From: an uncultured Rhizobium sp.
GTDB taxonomy: Bacteria; Pseudomonadota; Alphaproteobacteria; Rhizobiales; Rhizobiaceae
Direction of reading: 5' to 3'
NCBI GenBank assembly: GCA_945952415.1
Contig: CAMFIF010000008.1
Span: 1 to 64,000 of the forward strand
DNA length: 64,000 bases
Shown here: piece after piece, positions 27,345-36,391 of the stretch
Numbering within the stretch: the first letter of the stretch is position 1
How the letters are laid out: the number at the start of each line of letters is the position of its first letter
Translations under genes and position numbers: made by a program
Notes under the pieces: generated by a model
What the model saw: the letters and a program-made list of their open reading frames with translations, nothing else
What the model was told of the DNA's origin: nothing
Database searches by the model: none

Positions 27345-28820
27345 TTGACCACTTTTGCTGACCTTGGCCTGAGCCCGAAAGTCCTCTCCGCAGTGACCGA
27401 TGCGGGTTACACCATCCCCACCCCGATCCAGGCGGGTGCGATTCCGCCGGCCCTGCAGCGCCGCGACATCTGCGGCATCGCGCAGACGGGAACGGGCAAG
27501 ACGGCATCCTTCGTTCTGCCCATGCTGACGCTCCTGGAAAAGGGACGCGCCCGGGCCCGCATGCCCCGCACGCTGATCCTCGAGCCGACCCGCGAACTGG
27601 CGGCCCAGGTGGCGGAAAATTTCGAGAAATACGGCAAGAACCACAAGCTCAACATCGCCCTCCTGATCGGCGGCGTTTCCTTCGACGAGCAGGACCGCAA
27701 GCTGGAGCGGGGCGCCGACGTGCTGATCTGCACCCCCGGCCGCCTGCTTGACCATTGCGAGCGCGGCAAGCTGCTGATGACTGGCGTCGAGATCCTCGTC
27801 ATCGACGAAGCCGACCGCATGCTGGACATGGGCTTCATCCCCGATATCGAGCGCATTGCCAAGCTCATCCCCTTCACCCGCCAGACGCTCTTCTTCTCGG
27901 CCACCATGCCGCCGGAGATCCAGAAGCTGGCGGATCGCTTCCTGCAGAACCCGGAGCGGATCGAGGTGGCCAAGCCCTCCTCCACCGCCAAGACCGTGAC
28001 GCAGAAGCTCATTGCCTGCCATAACAAGGACTATGAGAAGCGGGCCGCCCTTCGCGATATCATTCGCGCCCAGGACGACCTGAAGAACGCAATCATCTTC
28101 TGCAACCGCAAGAAGGATGTGGCCGATCTCTTCCGCTCGCTCGACCGCCACGGCTTCTCCGTCGGCGCGCTCCATGGAGACATGGACCAGCGCTCGCGCA
28201 CGACGATGCTGCAGAACTTCAAGGACAACAACATCACGCTGCTCGTCGCCTCCGACGTCGCGGCCCGTGGCCTCGACATTCCCGATGTCAGCCATGTCTT
28301 CAACTTCGACGTACCGATCCATGCCGAAGATTATGTGCACCGCATTGGCCGTACCGGCCGCGCGGGCCGTTCGGGTGCTGCCTTCACGCTCGTGACCAAG
28401 GCCGACCTGAAATATGCGGATGCGATCGAAAAGCTGATCGGCCAGAAGATCGAATGGCTGAATGGCGACCTCTCATCCCTTCCTGCCCCGATTGAATCCG
28501 TCGATAAGCCGCGCAAGGGCAAGGAAAGCCGCGACGGCAAGCGCCGTGGCGACCGGAAGAACCGTCCCGAAAAGCAGGTTGAGGAAGACATGATCGAAGC
28601 CGTCGAAACCGTGAGCGAAGCCCGCGTCGAGCGTCAGCCGGAGGTGCGCCAGCCGCAGCCCGCGCCGCAGCGCAACGCACGGCCGAGCCCCGCCAATGAC
28701 GACGGTCGCCGCGAGCGCCGCAACCGTCATCGCGATCACGACGATGGCCCGACGCCCGTTGGCTTCGGCGACGACATTCCCGCCTTCATGCTGATCGCCG
28801 GCCTCGCGGCCAAGGGCTGA
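27345..28820 (+). CDS. rhlE: DEAD-box RNA helicase, RhlE type
   Basis: ATP-dependent RNA helicase of 491 residues. Motifs in order: Q motif IPTPIQAGAIP, Walker A AQTGTGKT, PTRELAAQ, DEAD in VIDEADRMLDMGF, SAT in FFSATMP, ARGLDIP, and HRIGRTGRAGRSG. The last 120 residues are charged and low in complexity (KESRDGKRRGDRKNRPEK), as in RhlE-type proteins that act on ribosome assembly or mRNA decay. Start is a TTG at 27345, which begins the conserved TTFADLGLSP. The ribosome site is weak. Confidence 0.94.
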   Translation: MTTFADLGLSPKVLSAVTDAGYTIPTPIQAGAIPPALQRRDICGIAQTGTGKTASFVLPMLTLLEKGRARARMPRTLILEPTRELAAQVAENFEKYGKNHKLNIALLIGGVSFDEQDRKLERGADVLICTPGRLLDHCERGKLLMTGVEILVIDEADRMLDMGFIPDIERIAKLIPFTRQTLFFSATMPPEIQKLADRFLQNPERIEVAKPSSTAKTVTQKLIACHNKDYEKRAALRDIIRAQDDLKNAIIFCNRKKDVADLFRSLDRHGFSVGALHGDMDQRSRTTMLQNFKDNNITLLVASDVAARGLDIPDVSHVFNFDVPIHAEDYVHRIGRTGRAGRSGAAFTLVTKADLKYADAIEKLIGQKIEWLNGDLSSLPAPIESVDKPRKGKESRDGKRRGDRKNRPEKQVEEDMIEAVETVSEARVERQPEVRQPQPAPQRNARPSPANDDGRRERRNRHRDHDDGPTPVGFGDDIPAFMLIAGLAAKG

Positions 28821-28826
28821 CAGGTC

Positions 28827-29297
28827 GTGGCCGCGGAAAATGCCCCTTCCATGAGCCCCGGTTTTCCGGGGCTTTCCTTTCCGGGCGTCGGCGCCGGCCT
28901 TGCCGTCGTGCGCGGGGGCAAGCTTCTCCTCTACAAAAGAGTGAAGGCGCCGGAAGCGGACAGCTGGAACATTCTCGGCGGCAAGGTGGACCATATGGAA
29001 ACCGCTGCCGATGCGGCCCGGCGCGAGGCGGAAGAGGAAAGCGCGCTGTCGATCGGCAGCGTGGAATTCCTCTGCCTCTCCGAGCAGATCATCGCCGAAG
29101 ACCGCCAGCACTGGCTCTCGCTGATCTATGTCACCACGGATTTCGCCGGCGAGCCCTCGATGCCCGAGCCGGACAAGTTCCATGCCTTTGGCTGGTTCGG
29201 CCCGGATGAGTTACCGCAGCCGCTCTCCCGATTCGCCGCCGATGCGGTGAAGGCGCTGAGCGCCGGGGATTACTTCGCCCGAAGCGCCGCCTCGTAG
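28827..29297 (+). CDS. Nudix hydrolase
   Basis: A 156-residue Nudix protein that hydrolyses a nucleoside diphosphate linked to another moiety. The Nudix box is GGKVDHMETAADAARREAEE, continuing ESAL, with the REAEEE metal-binding core intact. The start may be the GTG at 28827 or the ATG at 28851; a terminator-like hairpin of the upstream helicase gene overlaps this start region. The substrate is not known. The 3' end overlaps the convergent TfoX gene by 28 bp. Confidence 0.88.
   Translation: MAAENAPSMSPGFPGLSFPGVGAGLAVVRGGKLLLYKRVKAPEADSWNILGGKVDHMETAADAARREAEEESALSIGSVEFLCLSEQIIAEDRQHWLSLIYVTTDFAGEPSMPEPDKFHAFGWFGPDELPQPLSRFAADAVKALSAGDYFARSAAS
28854..28878 (+). terminator. Terminator-like hairpin after rhlE, inside the Nudix 5' end
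   Basis: An 8-bp stem (AGCCCCGG / CCGGGGCT) with a TTTT loop followed by TTCCTTT. It sits 34 bp after the helicase stop but inside the predicted start of the Nudix reading frame. Confidence 0.5.
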
Positions 29298-29587
29298 GCG
29301 CGCCGCACCCAGACCGCCATCCGGTCGGGATCATCGAGCGCCTCCTCCGGCAACGACCAGTAGGGCATGTGGGAGTCCTTGCCCGACTTGCTCTTGTAGC
29401 CCCATTGCACCGAACCCGCCTCGGTAAAAAGCGGTGCCGTTTCCGCATCCGCCTTCAGAAGAAGGTCGCCCTTGTAGACGACCGCCAGGATGCGTCCGTC
29501 GCAATAGACGCCCTTCCCGCCGAACATCCGCCGTATGGTCACCGGTCCCAGCGACTGGAAAATTTCTTCGATATGCGCATCATCCAT
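29270..29587 (-). CDS. TfoX N-terminal domain protein
   Basis: A 105-residue protein made only of the TfoX N-terminal domain. The family core is RRMFGGKGVYCDGRILAVVYKGDLLLKAD, then the YWSLPEEALDDPDRM segment. Such stand-alone proteins occur widely in alphaproteobacteria and have no settled function; they lack the C-terminal domain of the competence regulator TfoX. It is the last gene of the maturation operon, four bp behind the MocA fusion gene, and overlaps the convergent Nudix gene end. Confidence 0.85.
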   Translation of the reverse strand: MDDAHIEEIFQSLGPVTIRRMFGGKGVYCDGRILAVVYKGDLLLKADAETAPLFTEAGSVQWGYKSKSGKDSHMPYWSLPEEALDDPDRMAVWVRRAYEAALRAK

Positions 29588-29591
29588 CAGC

Positions 29592-31220
29592 CTATCCCTT
29601 CAAGATGCCGCCCGCCTCGCGAACGGCTTCCGGCGTGTCCACATCCAGATGGGCCGCCGCTCCGATTTCCACGTCGAGCACCGGCAGGCCCGCGGTCTCG
29701 ATAATGGTGCGCGCGCCGACATCCCCTTCAAGCCGCCGCAGCGCCGGGTAAAGCACGCGAGGCAGGATCACCGGATTGCCGCGCTTGCCGGAGGAGACGG
29801 CCCGCACCACCGCCCGGCCGCCCTCGGCCCGGAAGGCCGCAATCAGCTTTCCTACATCCTCGGTCGTGACGCCGGGCATGTCCGCCAGCATGACAAGCAC
29901 GCCATCCGCCTCCGCGACGGCAGGAAGATCGAGGCCTGATGCAAGCGAGCTTGCCATGCCGCTCGCATAATCGGGATTGTGGACGAACACCGCATCGACC
30001 CCGGCAAGCGCGGCGCGGATCTCCTCTGCACGATAGCCAGTCACCACCGCGAGACAGTCTACATCGGCCTTCCCGACTACCTCTGCCGAGCGACGGACAA
30101 GCGGCACGCCGCCAAATTCCGCCAGCAGCTTGTGGCCGCCCTCCCCCATGCGGCTGGCGCGCCCGGCGGCAAGCACCAGCCCCGCTACGCGCACCGCAGA
30201 AACCTGCGGCTCAACCGCCTCGCGCGGGCTCGGGCGAAGCGGAATTTCCTTGAGTAGACCGCCAACACCCCAGCCCGTCAGATCCAGGGGTTGCGGCATC
30301 TGGCCCGCGAGGATCCGGTTCAGCACCCAGTCGAAGCCGTTTTCGGCCGGGCTTCGCGCGCAGCCCGGCGCGCCGATGACGGGGACGCCGGACACCGTTC
30401 CCAGCACCAGCAGATTGCCGGGGTCGACAGGAAGACCCGCATGGATGACCGCGCCGCCGGCCTCCCGGATGGCCGCGGGAATGACGTCGTCGAAATCGGT
30501 CAGCGCCGACGCCCCGAAAATCACGATGAGCCTGTCAGGGACCGCGGATTGCAGCGCGGTGCGGATCGCCTCGGCCACCGCACCCGCACGGTGCTCTACT
30601 CGCATTTCCCGCTCGATATGGCTTCCCGAAGGCTGGAGGCGCCGGGCAAGCACCCGCGCAGTCTTGTCCATCACCGATGGCTTCAGACTGGGGAGCATCG
30701 TGCAGATCAGCGTCACCGCATGGGCACGAAAGGGGTGAACCTCAAAGGGTACGGTCCCGGACAACAGCGCCTCCGCCGCCTCCACGGCCGATTCGGAAAC
30801 GGCGAGCGGAATGATCTTTACGGTTCCGATCATCTCGCCGTCCATCACTGGCACATGGGTGTCGAGGCAGGCAAAAGTGAGTGCCGGATCGATCCGGTTC
30901 AGCCGGTTCACCACCGCCCGGTCGGCGGTGAAAAGGCCGTTTGCCGTCGCATGCACATTGACGCGACCCGTGGACGCTTCGGTCACCCGGTGGTGACGGC
31001 CGGAAAATCGGTCTGCGATGCGGGCGGCGGCCGCATCTTCGCCGAGGTCCCCCGCCTCCAGACGCACCGCGATCACTTCCTCACGCCCGCGCGCCTTCAG
31101 GAGCGCGACATCCTCCTCCGAGAGGGCATAGCCCTTGGGAAAAGAATAGCCCTCGCCCTTCACCGCATGGGCCAGCACCAGCCCCGCGCCATCCGTCAGT
31201 GGAAACGAACCGAACCTCAT
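29592..31220 (-). CDS. Molybdopterin-binding domain fused to MocA-type nucleotidyltransferase
   Basis: A 542-residue fusion. Residues 1-330 form a molybdopterin-binding MoaB/MoeA-like part (LIVIFGASALTDFDDVIPAAIREAGG, then GAPGCARSPAENGFDWVLNRILAG). Residues 345-540 form a MobA/MocA-like transferase with the P-loop-like start VAGLVLAAGRASRMGEGGHK and the metal-site LVMLADMPGVTTEDV. MocA adds CMP to the molybdenum cofactor for the xanthine dehydrogenase/CO dehydrogenase family. It overlaps the XdhC gene by four bp (ATGA), so the two are coupled. Confidence 0.9.
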   Translation of the reverse strand: MRFGSFPLTDGAGLVLAHAVKGEGYSFPKGYALSEEDVALLKARGREEVIAVRLEAGDLGEDAAAARIADRFSGRHHRVTEASTGRVNVHATANGLFTADRAVVNRLNRIDPALTFACLDTHVPVMDGEMIGTVKIIPLAVSESAVEAAEALLSGTVPFEVHPFRAHAVTLICTMLPSLKPSVMDKTARVLARRLQPSGSHIEREMRVEHRAGAVAEAIRTALQSAVPDRLIVIFGASALTDFDDVIPAAIREAGGAVIHAGLPVDPGNLLVLGTVSGVPVIGAPGCARSPAENGFDWVLNRILAGQMPQPLDLTGWGVGGLLKEIPLRPSPREAVEPQVSAVRVAGLVLAAGRASRMGEGGHKLLAEFGGVPLVRRSAEVVGKADVDCLAVVTGYRAEEIRAALAGVDAVFVHNPDYASGMASSLASGLDLPAVAEADGVLVMLADMPGVTTEDVGKLIAAFRAEGGRAVVRAVSSGKRGNPVILPRVLYPALRRLEGDVGARTIIETAGLPVLDVEIGAAAHLDVDTPEAVREAGGILKG

Positions 31221-31924
31221 GAAGCGTCACCGGCGGGTGACGCAATCGCACGCTTCCGATAGGCGGAAATGATATCGGCAAGCACCGCCACCGCAATCTC
31301 GCCGGGGCTTGCTGCACCGATATCGAGCCCGATAGGGGCCGATATCCGGTCGATCTCCGACTGGCTGTGGCCAAAGGCCAGCAGGCGCTCCACCCGCCTC
31401 GCATGGGTCTTGCGGCTTCCCAGCGCCCCCACGTAGAAGCAGCCGGCCTTAAGCGCCTGCGACAGCGGGTAATCGTCTATCTTCGGGTCGTGGGTGACGG
31501 CCGCGAGCGCTGTATGGGCATCGAGCGGAAAAGTCTTCAGCACGTCTTCTGGCCAGTCGGGCCTGAGATCGACGCCTTCGAATCGGTCTTCGGTCGCAAA
31601 GGCCGTCCGCGGATCGATGATGGTCAGATCGTAGCCGGCTAATCTTGCCATGGGCGCCAGTGCCTGGCTGATATGGACAGCCCCGATGACGACGATGCGG
31701 GGCGGCGGCAGATAGACATTGAGAAACAACGCTCCGCCTGCTACCTCCACCATGGAAGGCTTGCCGCTTCGAAAGGCGCGGGCCAGCACTTCACCGGGAA
31801 CGTCCTCCGCCTGCTCACCCTCGCGGATAAGGCGCACCGTCTCGCCGCGCTCGTCCGAAAGCGTTGCAATGGCCTGCCGGTTGACGCGAGCACGGTTCAG
31901 GGCATGGAGGAGATCGCGCCTCAT
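31217..31924 (-). CDS. XdhC/CoxI protein, Rossmann C-terminal half
   Basis: A 235-residue XdhC-type chaperone that inserts the sulfurated molybdenum cofactor into hydroxylases. The NAD-like fold is seen in IVVIGAVHISQALAPMARLAGY and the family motif in VTHDPKIDDYPLSQAL..GALGSRKTHARR. The start ATG at 31924 overlaps the stop of the N-terminal-half gene (ATGA). In many bacteria both halves form one protein; here they are separate and adjacent. Confidence 0.88.
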   Translation of the reverse strand: MRRDLLHALNRARVNRQAIATLSDERGETVRLIREGEQAEDVPGEVLARAFRSGKPSMVEVAGGALFLNVYLPPPRIVVIGAVHISQALAPMARLAGYDLTIIDPRTAFATEDRFEGVDLRPDWPEDVLKTFPLDAHTALAAVTHDPKIDDYPLSQALKAGCFYVGALGSRKTHARRVERLLAFGHSQSEIDRISAPIGLDIGAASPGEIAVAVLADIISAYRKRAIASPAGDAS

Positions 31925-32253
31925 TCGCCGATCCTTTCGAGCTGGACCCGGATGCGCCCGCCGCAGGAAAGCCCGACGCGCCAGGCGGTTTCGTCGGCAA
32001 CGCCGAATTCCAGGAGCCGCGGCTGACCGGAGGCGATGACTTCCGAGGCTTCTTCGATGACCGCCCCTTCCACGCAACCGCCCGATACGGAGCCGAAGAA
32101 ATTCCCTTCTGAATCGATGACCAGATGGCTGCCCACGGGCCGCGGCGCCGAGCCCCAGGTTTCCACGACGGTGGCGAGCGCCACGGCTCGGCCTTCCGCC
32201 AGCCAGACTTCGGCGGCAATCAGCGGATCCTGCATGTCTTCAACCCTCCCCAT
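31921..32253 (-). CDS. XdhC/CoxI protein, N-terminal half
   Basis: A 110-residue protein equal to the N-terminal XdhC_CoxI domain. Hallmarks are ALATVVETWGSAPRPVGSHL, the GSVSGGCVEGAVIEEA motif with its conserved cysteine, and a second cysteine near the end in SCGGRIRVQLE. It lies 17 bp after the vWA gene and shares four bases with the next XdhC half. The division of one protein family into two coupled genes is typical for some rhizobia. Confidence 0.9.
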   Translation of the reverse strand: MGRVEDMQDPLIAAEVWLAEGRAVALATVVETWGSAPRPVGSHLVIDSEGNFFGSVSGGCVEGAVIEEASEVIASGQPRLLEFGVADETAWRVGLSCGGRIRVQLERIGE

Positions 32254-32270
32254 GGTCGTTCCTCCGGTTT

Positions 32271-33545
32271 TTATCGTTCGCCCCCGCGAAAGCGGCTCAG
32301 CTCGCCAGCATCGTCCGCTGAGGGGCTGCCCGCCCCTGCCGAAAGCGCTGCCACCAGTGCCTCCAGCGAATCGAGATTATGCACGGCGCGAAAGGCATCC
32401 ACATGGGGCAGCATGGCCTTCACGCCACGCGCCCGCGCCTCGAACCCATCGAAGCGCAGCAGCGGATTGAGCCAGATCAGCCGCCGGCAGGAGCGGTGCA
32501 GCCGGTCCATCTCCTGCGCCAGCACCTCTACCCCCTCGCGCTCCAGCCCATCGGTGAGAAGCAGCACCACAGCGCCCTGCCCCAGCACGCGCCGCCCCCA
32601 GAGCCGGTTGAATTCCTTGAGCGTCTCGCCGATCCGGGTGCCCCCGGACCAGTCCGAAACCATCGACGCGCAGGCATCGACCGCAAGGTCGGGGTCGCGA
32701 TTGGCAATCTGCCGGGACACATTGGTCAGCCGCGTGCCGAAGAGAAAGACATGCACCCGCTTGCGGCGCGAGGCCAGGAGATGCAGGAAATGCAGGAAGA
32801 CCCGGCTATACTGGCTCATGGAGCCGGAAATATCCGCGAGCACAACCAGCGGCGGCTGCATCTCCCGCGGCTTGCGGAAGCGGGGCAGCATCAGATCGCC
32901 GCCGGTGCGCAAGCTTGCCCTCAGCGTGGCGCGGGCATCGAGCCGGCCTTGTGAGGCGCTGCGATAACGCCGCGTCTTCACCCGGTCATCCGGCAGAACC
33001 AGCCGCTCCAAAGCCTTGCGCGCCGCCGCCAGCTCCGCCGCCGTCATCTGGGCAAAGTCCATCTTGCGGAGCACCTCGTTTCCGGAGGCGGTGAAGCGGC
33101 TGTCTGTCAGCACCTCGGGCGGCGCATCGGCAGCGGGCTCCCCCTCCTTGCGCCCCTTGAAGGCATCGCTCACCCGCGCTGCGCCGGCGCGCTGCTTTTC
33201 CGGTTCCTTGCGGGCTCCGGCGGGCAGCATCATCGCCATCATCTGCGAAAGATAGTCCCTCGCCCGCCAGAAGAGCTGGAAGGCCTCCTCGAAGACCTGC
33301 TGGTCTTCCCGCCGCTTGACGAAAACCGCCGATAGCGCGGCACGGAATTCCTCCCGCGAGCCGACGCCCATTGCAACGACCGCTTCTATCGCCTCGGTGA
33401 CCGAGGCGGGACCCACCTTCAGGCCCGCCTTTCTGAGCGCACGGGCGAAATAGACGATATTGTCGGCAAAGCTCCCGTCCCCCTCGGAAAGGGCAGGCAG
33501 TACGAGCCCCTGCTGCTCCTGATCGTCTCTCGGCGGCGCCTGCAA
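32271..33545 (-). CDS. CoxE-like vWA-domain protein
   Basis: A 424-residue protein with a C-terminal von Willebrand A domain. The MIDAS metal site is DISGSMSQYSR; later parts are SGGTRIGETLKEF and LLTDGLER. The N-terminal half matches DUF58/CoxE-type helical proteins (FARALRKAGLKVGP). CoxE works with the MoxR/CoxD ATPase in maturing CO dehydrogenase-type enzymes. The start is a TTG at 33545 just after the MoxR stop, with GGAGG six bases upstream; the longer frame would overlap MoxR. Confidence 0.9.
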   Translation of the reverse strand: MQAPPRDDQEQQGLVLPALSEGDGSFADNIVYFARALRKAGLKVGPASVTEAIEAVVAMGVGSREEFRAALSAVFVKRREDQQVFEEAFQLFWRARDYLSQMMAMMLPAGARKEPEKQRAGAARVSDAFKGRKEGEPAADAPPEVLTDSRFTASGNEVLRKMDFAQMTAAELAAARKALERLVLPDDRVKTRRYRSASQGRLDARATLRASLRTGGDLMLPRFRKPREMQPPLVVLADISGSMSQYSRVFLHFLHLLASRRKRVHVFLFGTRLTNVSRQIANRDPDLAVDACASMVSDWSGGTRIGETLKEFNRLWGRRVLGQGAVVLLLTDGLEREGVEVLAQEMDRLHRSCRRLIWLNPLLRFDGFEARARGVKAMLPHVDAFRAVHNLDSLEALVAALSAGAGSPSADDAGELSRFRGGER

Positions 33546-33546
33546 G

Positions 33547-34479
33547 TCACGCCTCCGCCGCAAGGGCTGCGCGCACGTCCGAAAGAAGCTTCGCCCCCTC
33601 GCTGCCCGCAATGCGCGCTATGTCGTCCTGATACTTGAGCAGCGTGCCGATCGTGTCCGATACGGTTTCCGGGTCAAGCGCCACGCGGTCGAGCTCTGTC
33701 AGGGCAGTAGCCCAGTCGATGGTTTCGGCAACGCCCGGATTCTTGAAAAGGTCGAGCTTGCGCAGCCCCTGCACATAGGCAACGATCTCCCGGGAAAGAC
33801 GCACGCGGCAGCCGGGCACCTTGCGGCGCACGATCTCCAGCTCCACCGCCGCCGCCGGATAATCCACCCAGTGATAAAGACAGCGCCGCTTCAGCGCGTC
33901 ATGCACTTCGCGGGTGCGGTTGGTGGTGATGATGACGATTGGTGGTGCATCGGCGCGGATCGTGCCCAGTTCCGGAATGGTCACCTGAAAATCCGAAAGC
34001 ACCTCCAGCAGGTAGGCCTCGAAGGCCTCGTCCGCCCGGTCGAGTTCGTCGATCAGGAAGACGGGCGGCCCCTTGCCGAGGCTCGGCGACAGCGCCTGCA
34101 GGACAGGACGGCGGATAAGGTGGCGCTCGGAAAAGAGGCCGGCTTCCAGCCGCTCCCGGTCGGTCTCCCCCGATGCTTCCGAAAGGCGGATGTCGAGCAT
34201 CTGGGCCGGATAGTTCCACTCGTAAACCGCAGTGGACACGTCGAGGCCCTCATAGCATTGCAGCCGGATGAGATCCCGCCCGAGCGCCCTCGAAAGCACC
34301 TTGGCGATTTCCGTCTTGCCGACGCCTGCCTCGCCTTCGAGAAAAAGCGGCCGTTTCATCCTGAGCGCAAGGAAAACGACGGTTGCCAGCGCCCGCCCCG
34401 CCACATAGCCTTCGCCCTCCAGAAGGGCGACGGTTTGCTCGATGGTTTCGGGCAAGGGGGAAGCGAAATCCGCGGGCAT
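33547..34479 (-). CDS. MoxR-family AAA+ ATPase (CoxD-like)
   Basis: A 310-residue AAA+ chaperone. Walker A is GEAGVGKTEIAK, Walker B is VFLIDELDRADEAFE, and the sensor region is IIITTNRTREVHDALKRRCLYHWVDYP. MoxR proteins act together with vWA partners to load metals or open enzymes. Its stop is one base before the vWA gene start. The flavin reductase gene is 42 bp upstream on the same strand. Confidence 0.93.
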   Translation of the reverse strand: MPADFASPLPETIEQTVALLEGEGYVAGRALATVVFLALRMKRPLFLEGEAGVGKTEIAKVLSRALGRDLIRLQCYEGLDVSTAVYEWNYPAQMLDIRLSEASGETDRERLEAGLFSERHLIRRPVLQALSPSLGKGPPVFLIDELDRADEAFEAYLLEVLSDFQVTIPELGTIRADAPPIVIITTNRTREVHDALKRRCLYHWVDYPAAAVELEIVRRKVPGCRVRLSREIVAYVQGLRKLDLFKNPGVAETIDWATALTELDRVALDPETVSDTIGTLLKYQDDIARIAGSEGAKLLSDVRAALAAEA

Positions 34480-34521
34480 GTCTCCTCCGTCAAGAGCGCC
34501 TGACCGCTCTTCAGCAGGAGC

Positions 34522-35016
34522 TTATAGCGACCGATAGCCCCGGTCCAGATAGATCAGGGCCGCGTCCCGGGTTCCGAAGTGGACACCCAGGACCTCGCCG
34601 AAAAGCACCGTATGGGTGGCGGTGATCTTCTGGTCCACCACCCGGCAATCGAAGGACACATTGGCCGTTTCGAGAACCGGCGCACCGGTGACGAGGGTTT
34701 TCCACTGGCCAAGCTGAAAACGTTCTTCCGCCGAAAGGGCATTGCGGCCGGCAAAGGCATCTGCAAGCGATTGCATCCCGGCGCCCAGGCTGTTCAGCGC
34801 GAAGATGCCGCTGTCGAAAAAGATCTGGTTGTTGGCATTGCCATTGTTCAGGCAGGCGAGAACCATGGGCGGATTGTCGGAGACCGAGCAGGCCGCGGTT
34901 ATCGTCACGCCGCGGCGCACGCCATTCAATGCCGTCGTCACGATCTGCACATGCCCGGCATACTGGGCCATGGCATCGCGATAAACCTGTGCATCGACCT
35001 TCTGCTTGTCCAACAC
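34522..35016 (-). CDS. Flavin reductase-like FMN-binding protein
   Basis: A 164-residue flavin reductase domain protein (HpaC/RutF type). The family features are VTTALNGVRRGVTITAACSVSDNPPMVLACL, NNQIFFDSGIFALNSL and the C-terminal CRVVDQKITATHTVLFGEVLGV with HFG. It supplies reduced flavin to a partner oxygenase or reduces flavins in general; the partner is not evident. GTG at 35016 or TTG at 35013 are both possible starts. First in the seven-gene strand run that ends at the TfoX gene. Confidence 0.88.
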   Translation of the reverse strand: MLDKQKVDAQVYRDAMAQYAGHVQIVTTALNGVRRGVTITAACSVSDNPPMVLACLNNGNANNQIFFDSGIFALNSLGAGMQSLADAFAGRNALSAEERFQLGQWKTLVTGAPVLETANVSFDCRVVDQKITATHTVLFGEVLGVHFGTRDAALIYLDRGYRSL

Positions 35017-35229
35017 CCCTGCCTCCGATGATTGTGCCGTCCTGCCTTACAGCCGGTCGCTACGGGCAGTCACCCGCCCAGCGCCCAATATGGAATTGAG
35101 ATATTACATTTTCCACAATGGTCTGAATTGCTGGCGGCACGCCGCCGCGCCGCGCGCTTTTCCTTTGACGGAATGGGCGGTGAGGTTAATAGGTAGACAA
35201 AGTCGAAAACCCGGAGAAACCGCATTTTG

Positions 35230-36306
35230 ATGGTTCGAGCGCGACATGGCTTCGCCGCACTCCTGTTGCTGGCCCTGACGGGTCCGGCATGGGCCGAGAA
35301 TGCCGTCATCGGCGTGGTTGCCCCGACCAAGGGGCCCTATGCGCTCCTCGGCGGCCAGGTTTCCACCGGCGCCGCCGAGCGCGCGGCAGCGAGCGGCAAC
35401 CGGATTGTTCCGGTCGAGGACGGATGCGAAGCCGCCGACGGAACCCGCATCGCGACCGAACTGATTGCCGCCGGCGCCCAGGTGGCGATCGGCTTTCTCT
35501 GCACGGAATCGCTGGAAGCGGCCCTGCCCGCTCTCAAGGAAGCCGGAATTCCCGCGATCACCGTTGGCGTCCGCTCCGATATCCTGATGGAAGATGCCCT
35601 GAAGAACGCCTGGCCGCTCTATCGCCTCGGCCCCTCGCAGAATGCCGAAGTGGAGCGGCTCGCGGCGGAGATCGGCACCACATGGAGCGCCGAACCCTTC
35701 GCCCTCGTGGATGACGGGGCGGTGGGCAACCATGACCTCGTGGAAGCGCTGCGGGCAAAGCTTGAGGAAAATGGCGTGAAGCCCGTTCTGGTCGAAACGC
35801 TACGGCCCGGACAGGACCAGCAGCTGACGCTTGTCCGCCATCTTTCCTCCGCAGGCGTGCTCCGGGTCTTCGTGGCCGCAGACCGGGACGATATTGCCGT
35901 GCTGCTCCGCGACTTGACGGGAGAGGCGGTGCCTGTCTCGGTGCTCGCGGGCGCTTCTATAGACACCACGCCCGGCACAGTTGCGCTGCCGGCGGGTCTC
36001 GATGCGCTGGTTGCGCGGGATGCCGCTGCCCAGCCCGAGAATGTCGAATTCGTGAAGGCGCTCCGCGAAAAGGGCGTGGAACCCGAGGGCTATGTGCTGC
36101 CCGGCGCGGCCGCCGCCGATGTGGCGGATCAGGCGCTGAAGGCGGCGACGGCGGAAGGAAAGCCCGTGGCGGTGGCGCTGGAGGGTCGGGCCTTCAACAC
36201 CGCGCTCGGTCCCATCCGCTTCACCGACAGGCATGAGCTTACGGAAAATCCCTATGACATTCGCCGCTGGGATGGAAAAACCTTCATACCGCAGCCCGCA
36301 AATTGA
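35230..36306 (+). CDS. Periplasmic binding protein (type I fold) with signal peptide
   Basis: A 358-residue secreted protein. The first 22 residues are a signal peptide (LLLLALTGPAWAEN). The rest is a periplasmic binding protein type I fold of the branched-chain amino acid receptor family: VIGVVAPTKGPYALLGGQVSTGA at the start and conserved RLGPSQNAEVERLAAEI later. No transporter subunits lie next to it, so it is an orphan receptor. The ATG at 35230 is used (a TTG three bases earlier is possible). The substrate is unknown. Confidence 0.82.
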   Translation: MVRARHGFAALLLLALTGPAWAENAVIGVVAPTKGPYALLGGQVSTGAAERAAASGNRIVPVEDGCEAADGTRIATELIAAGAQVAIGFLCTESLEAALPALKEAGIPAITVGVRSDILMEDALKNAWPLYRLGPSQNAEVERLAAEIGTTWSAEPFALVDDGAVGNHDLVEALRAKLEENGVKPVLVETLRPGQDQQLTLVRHLSSAGVLRVFVAADRDDIAVLLRDLTGEAVPVSVLAGASIDTTPGTVALPAGLDALVARDAAAQPENVEFVKALREKGVEPEGYVLPGAAAADVADQALKAATAEGKPVAVALEGRAFNTALGPIRFTDRHELTENPYDIRRWDGKTFIPQPAN

Positions 36307-36391
36307 AGAACGAGAGTGGCAGCCCCGGTTGCCGCTCGCGTCATGCCGATGTTAAGAGGCCACCGAAACGACGCTTTTGCCCGGAGATCCC

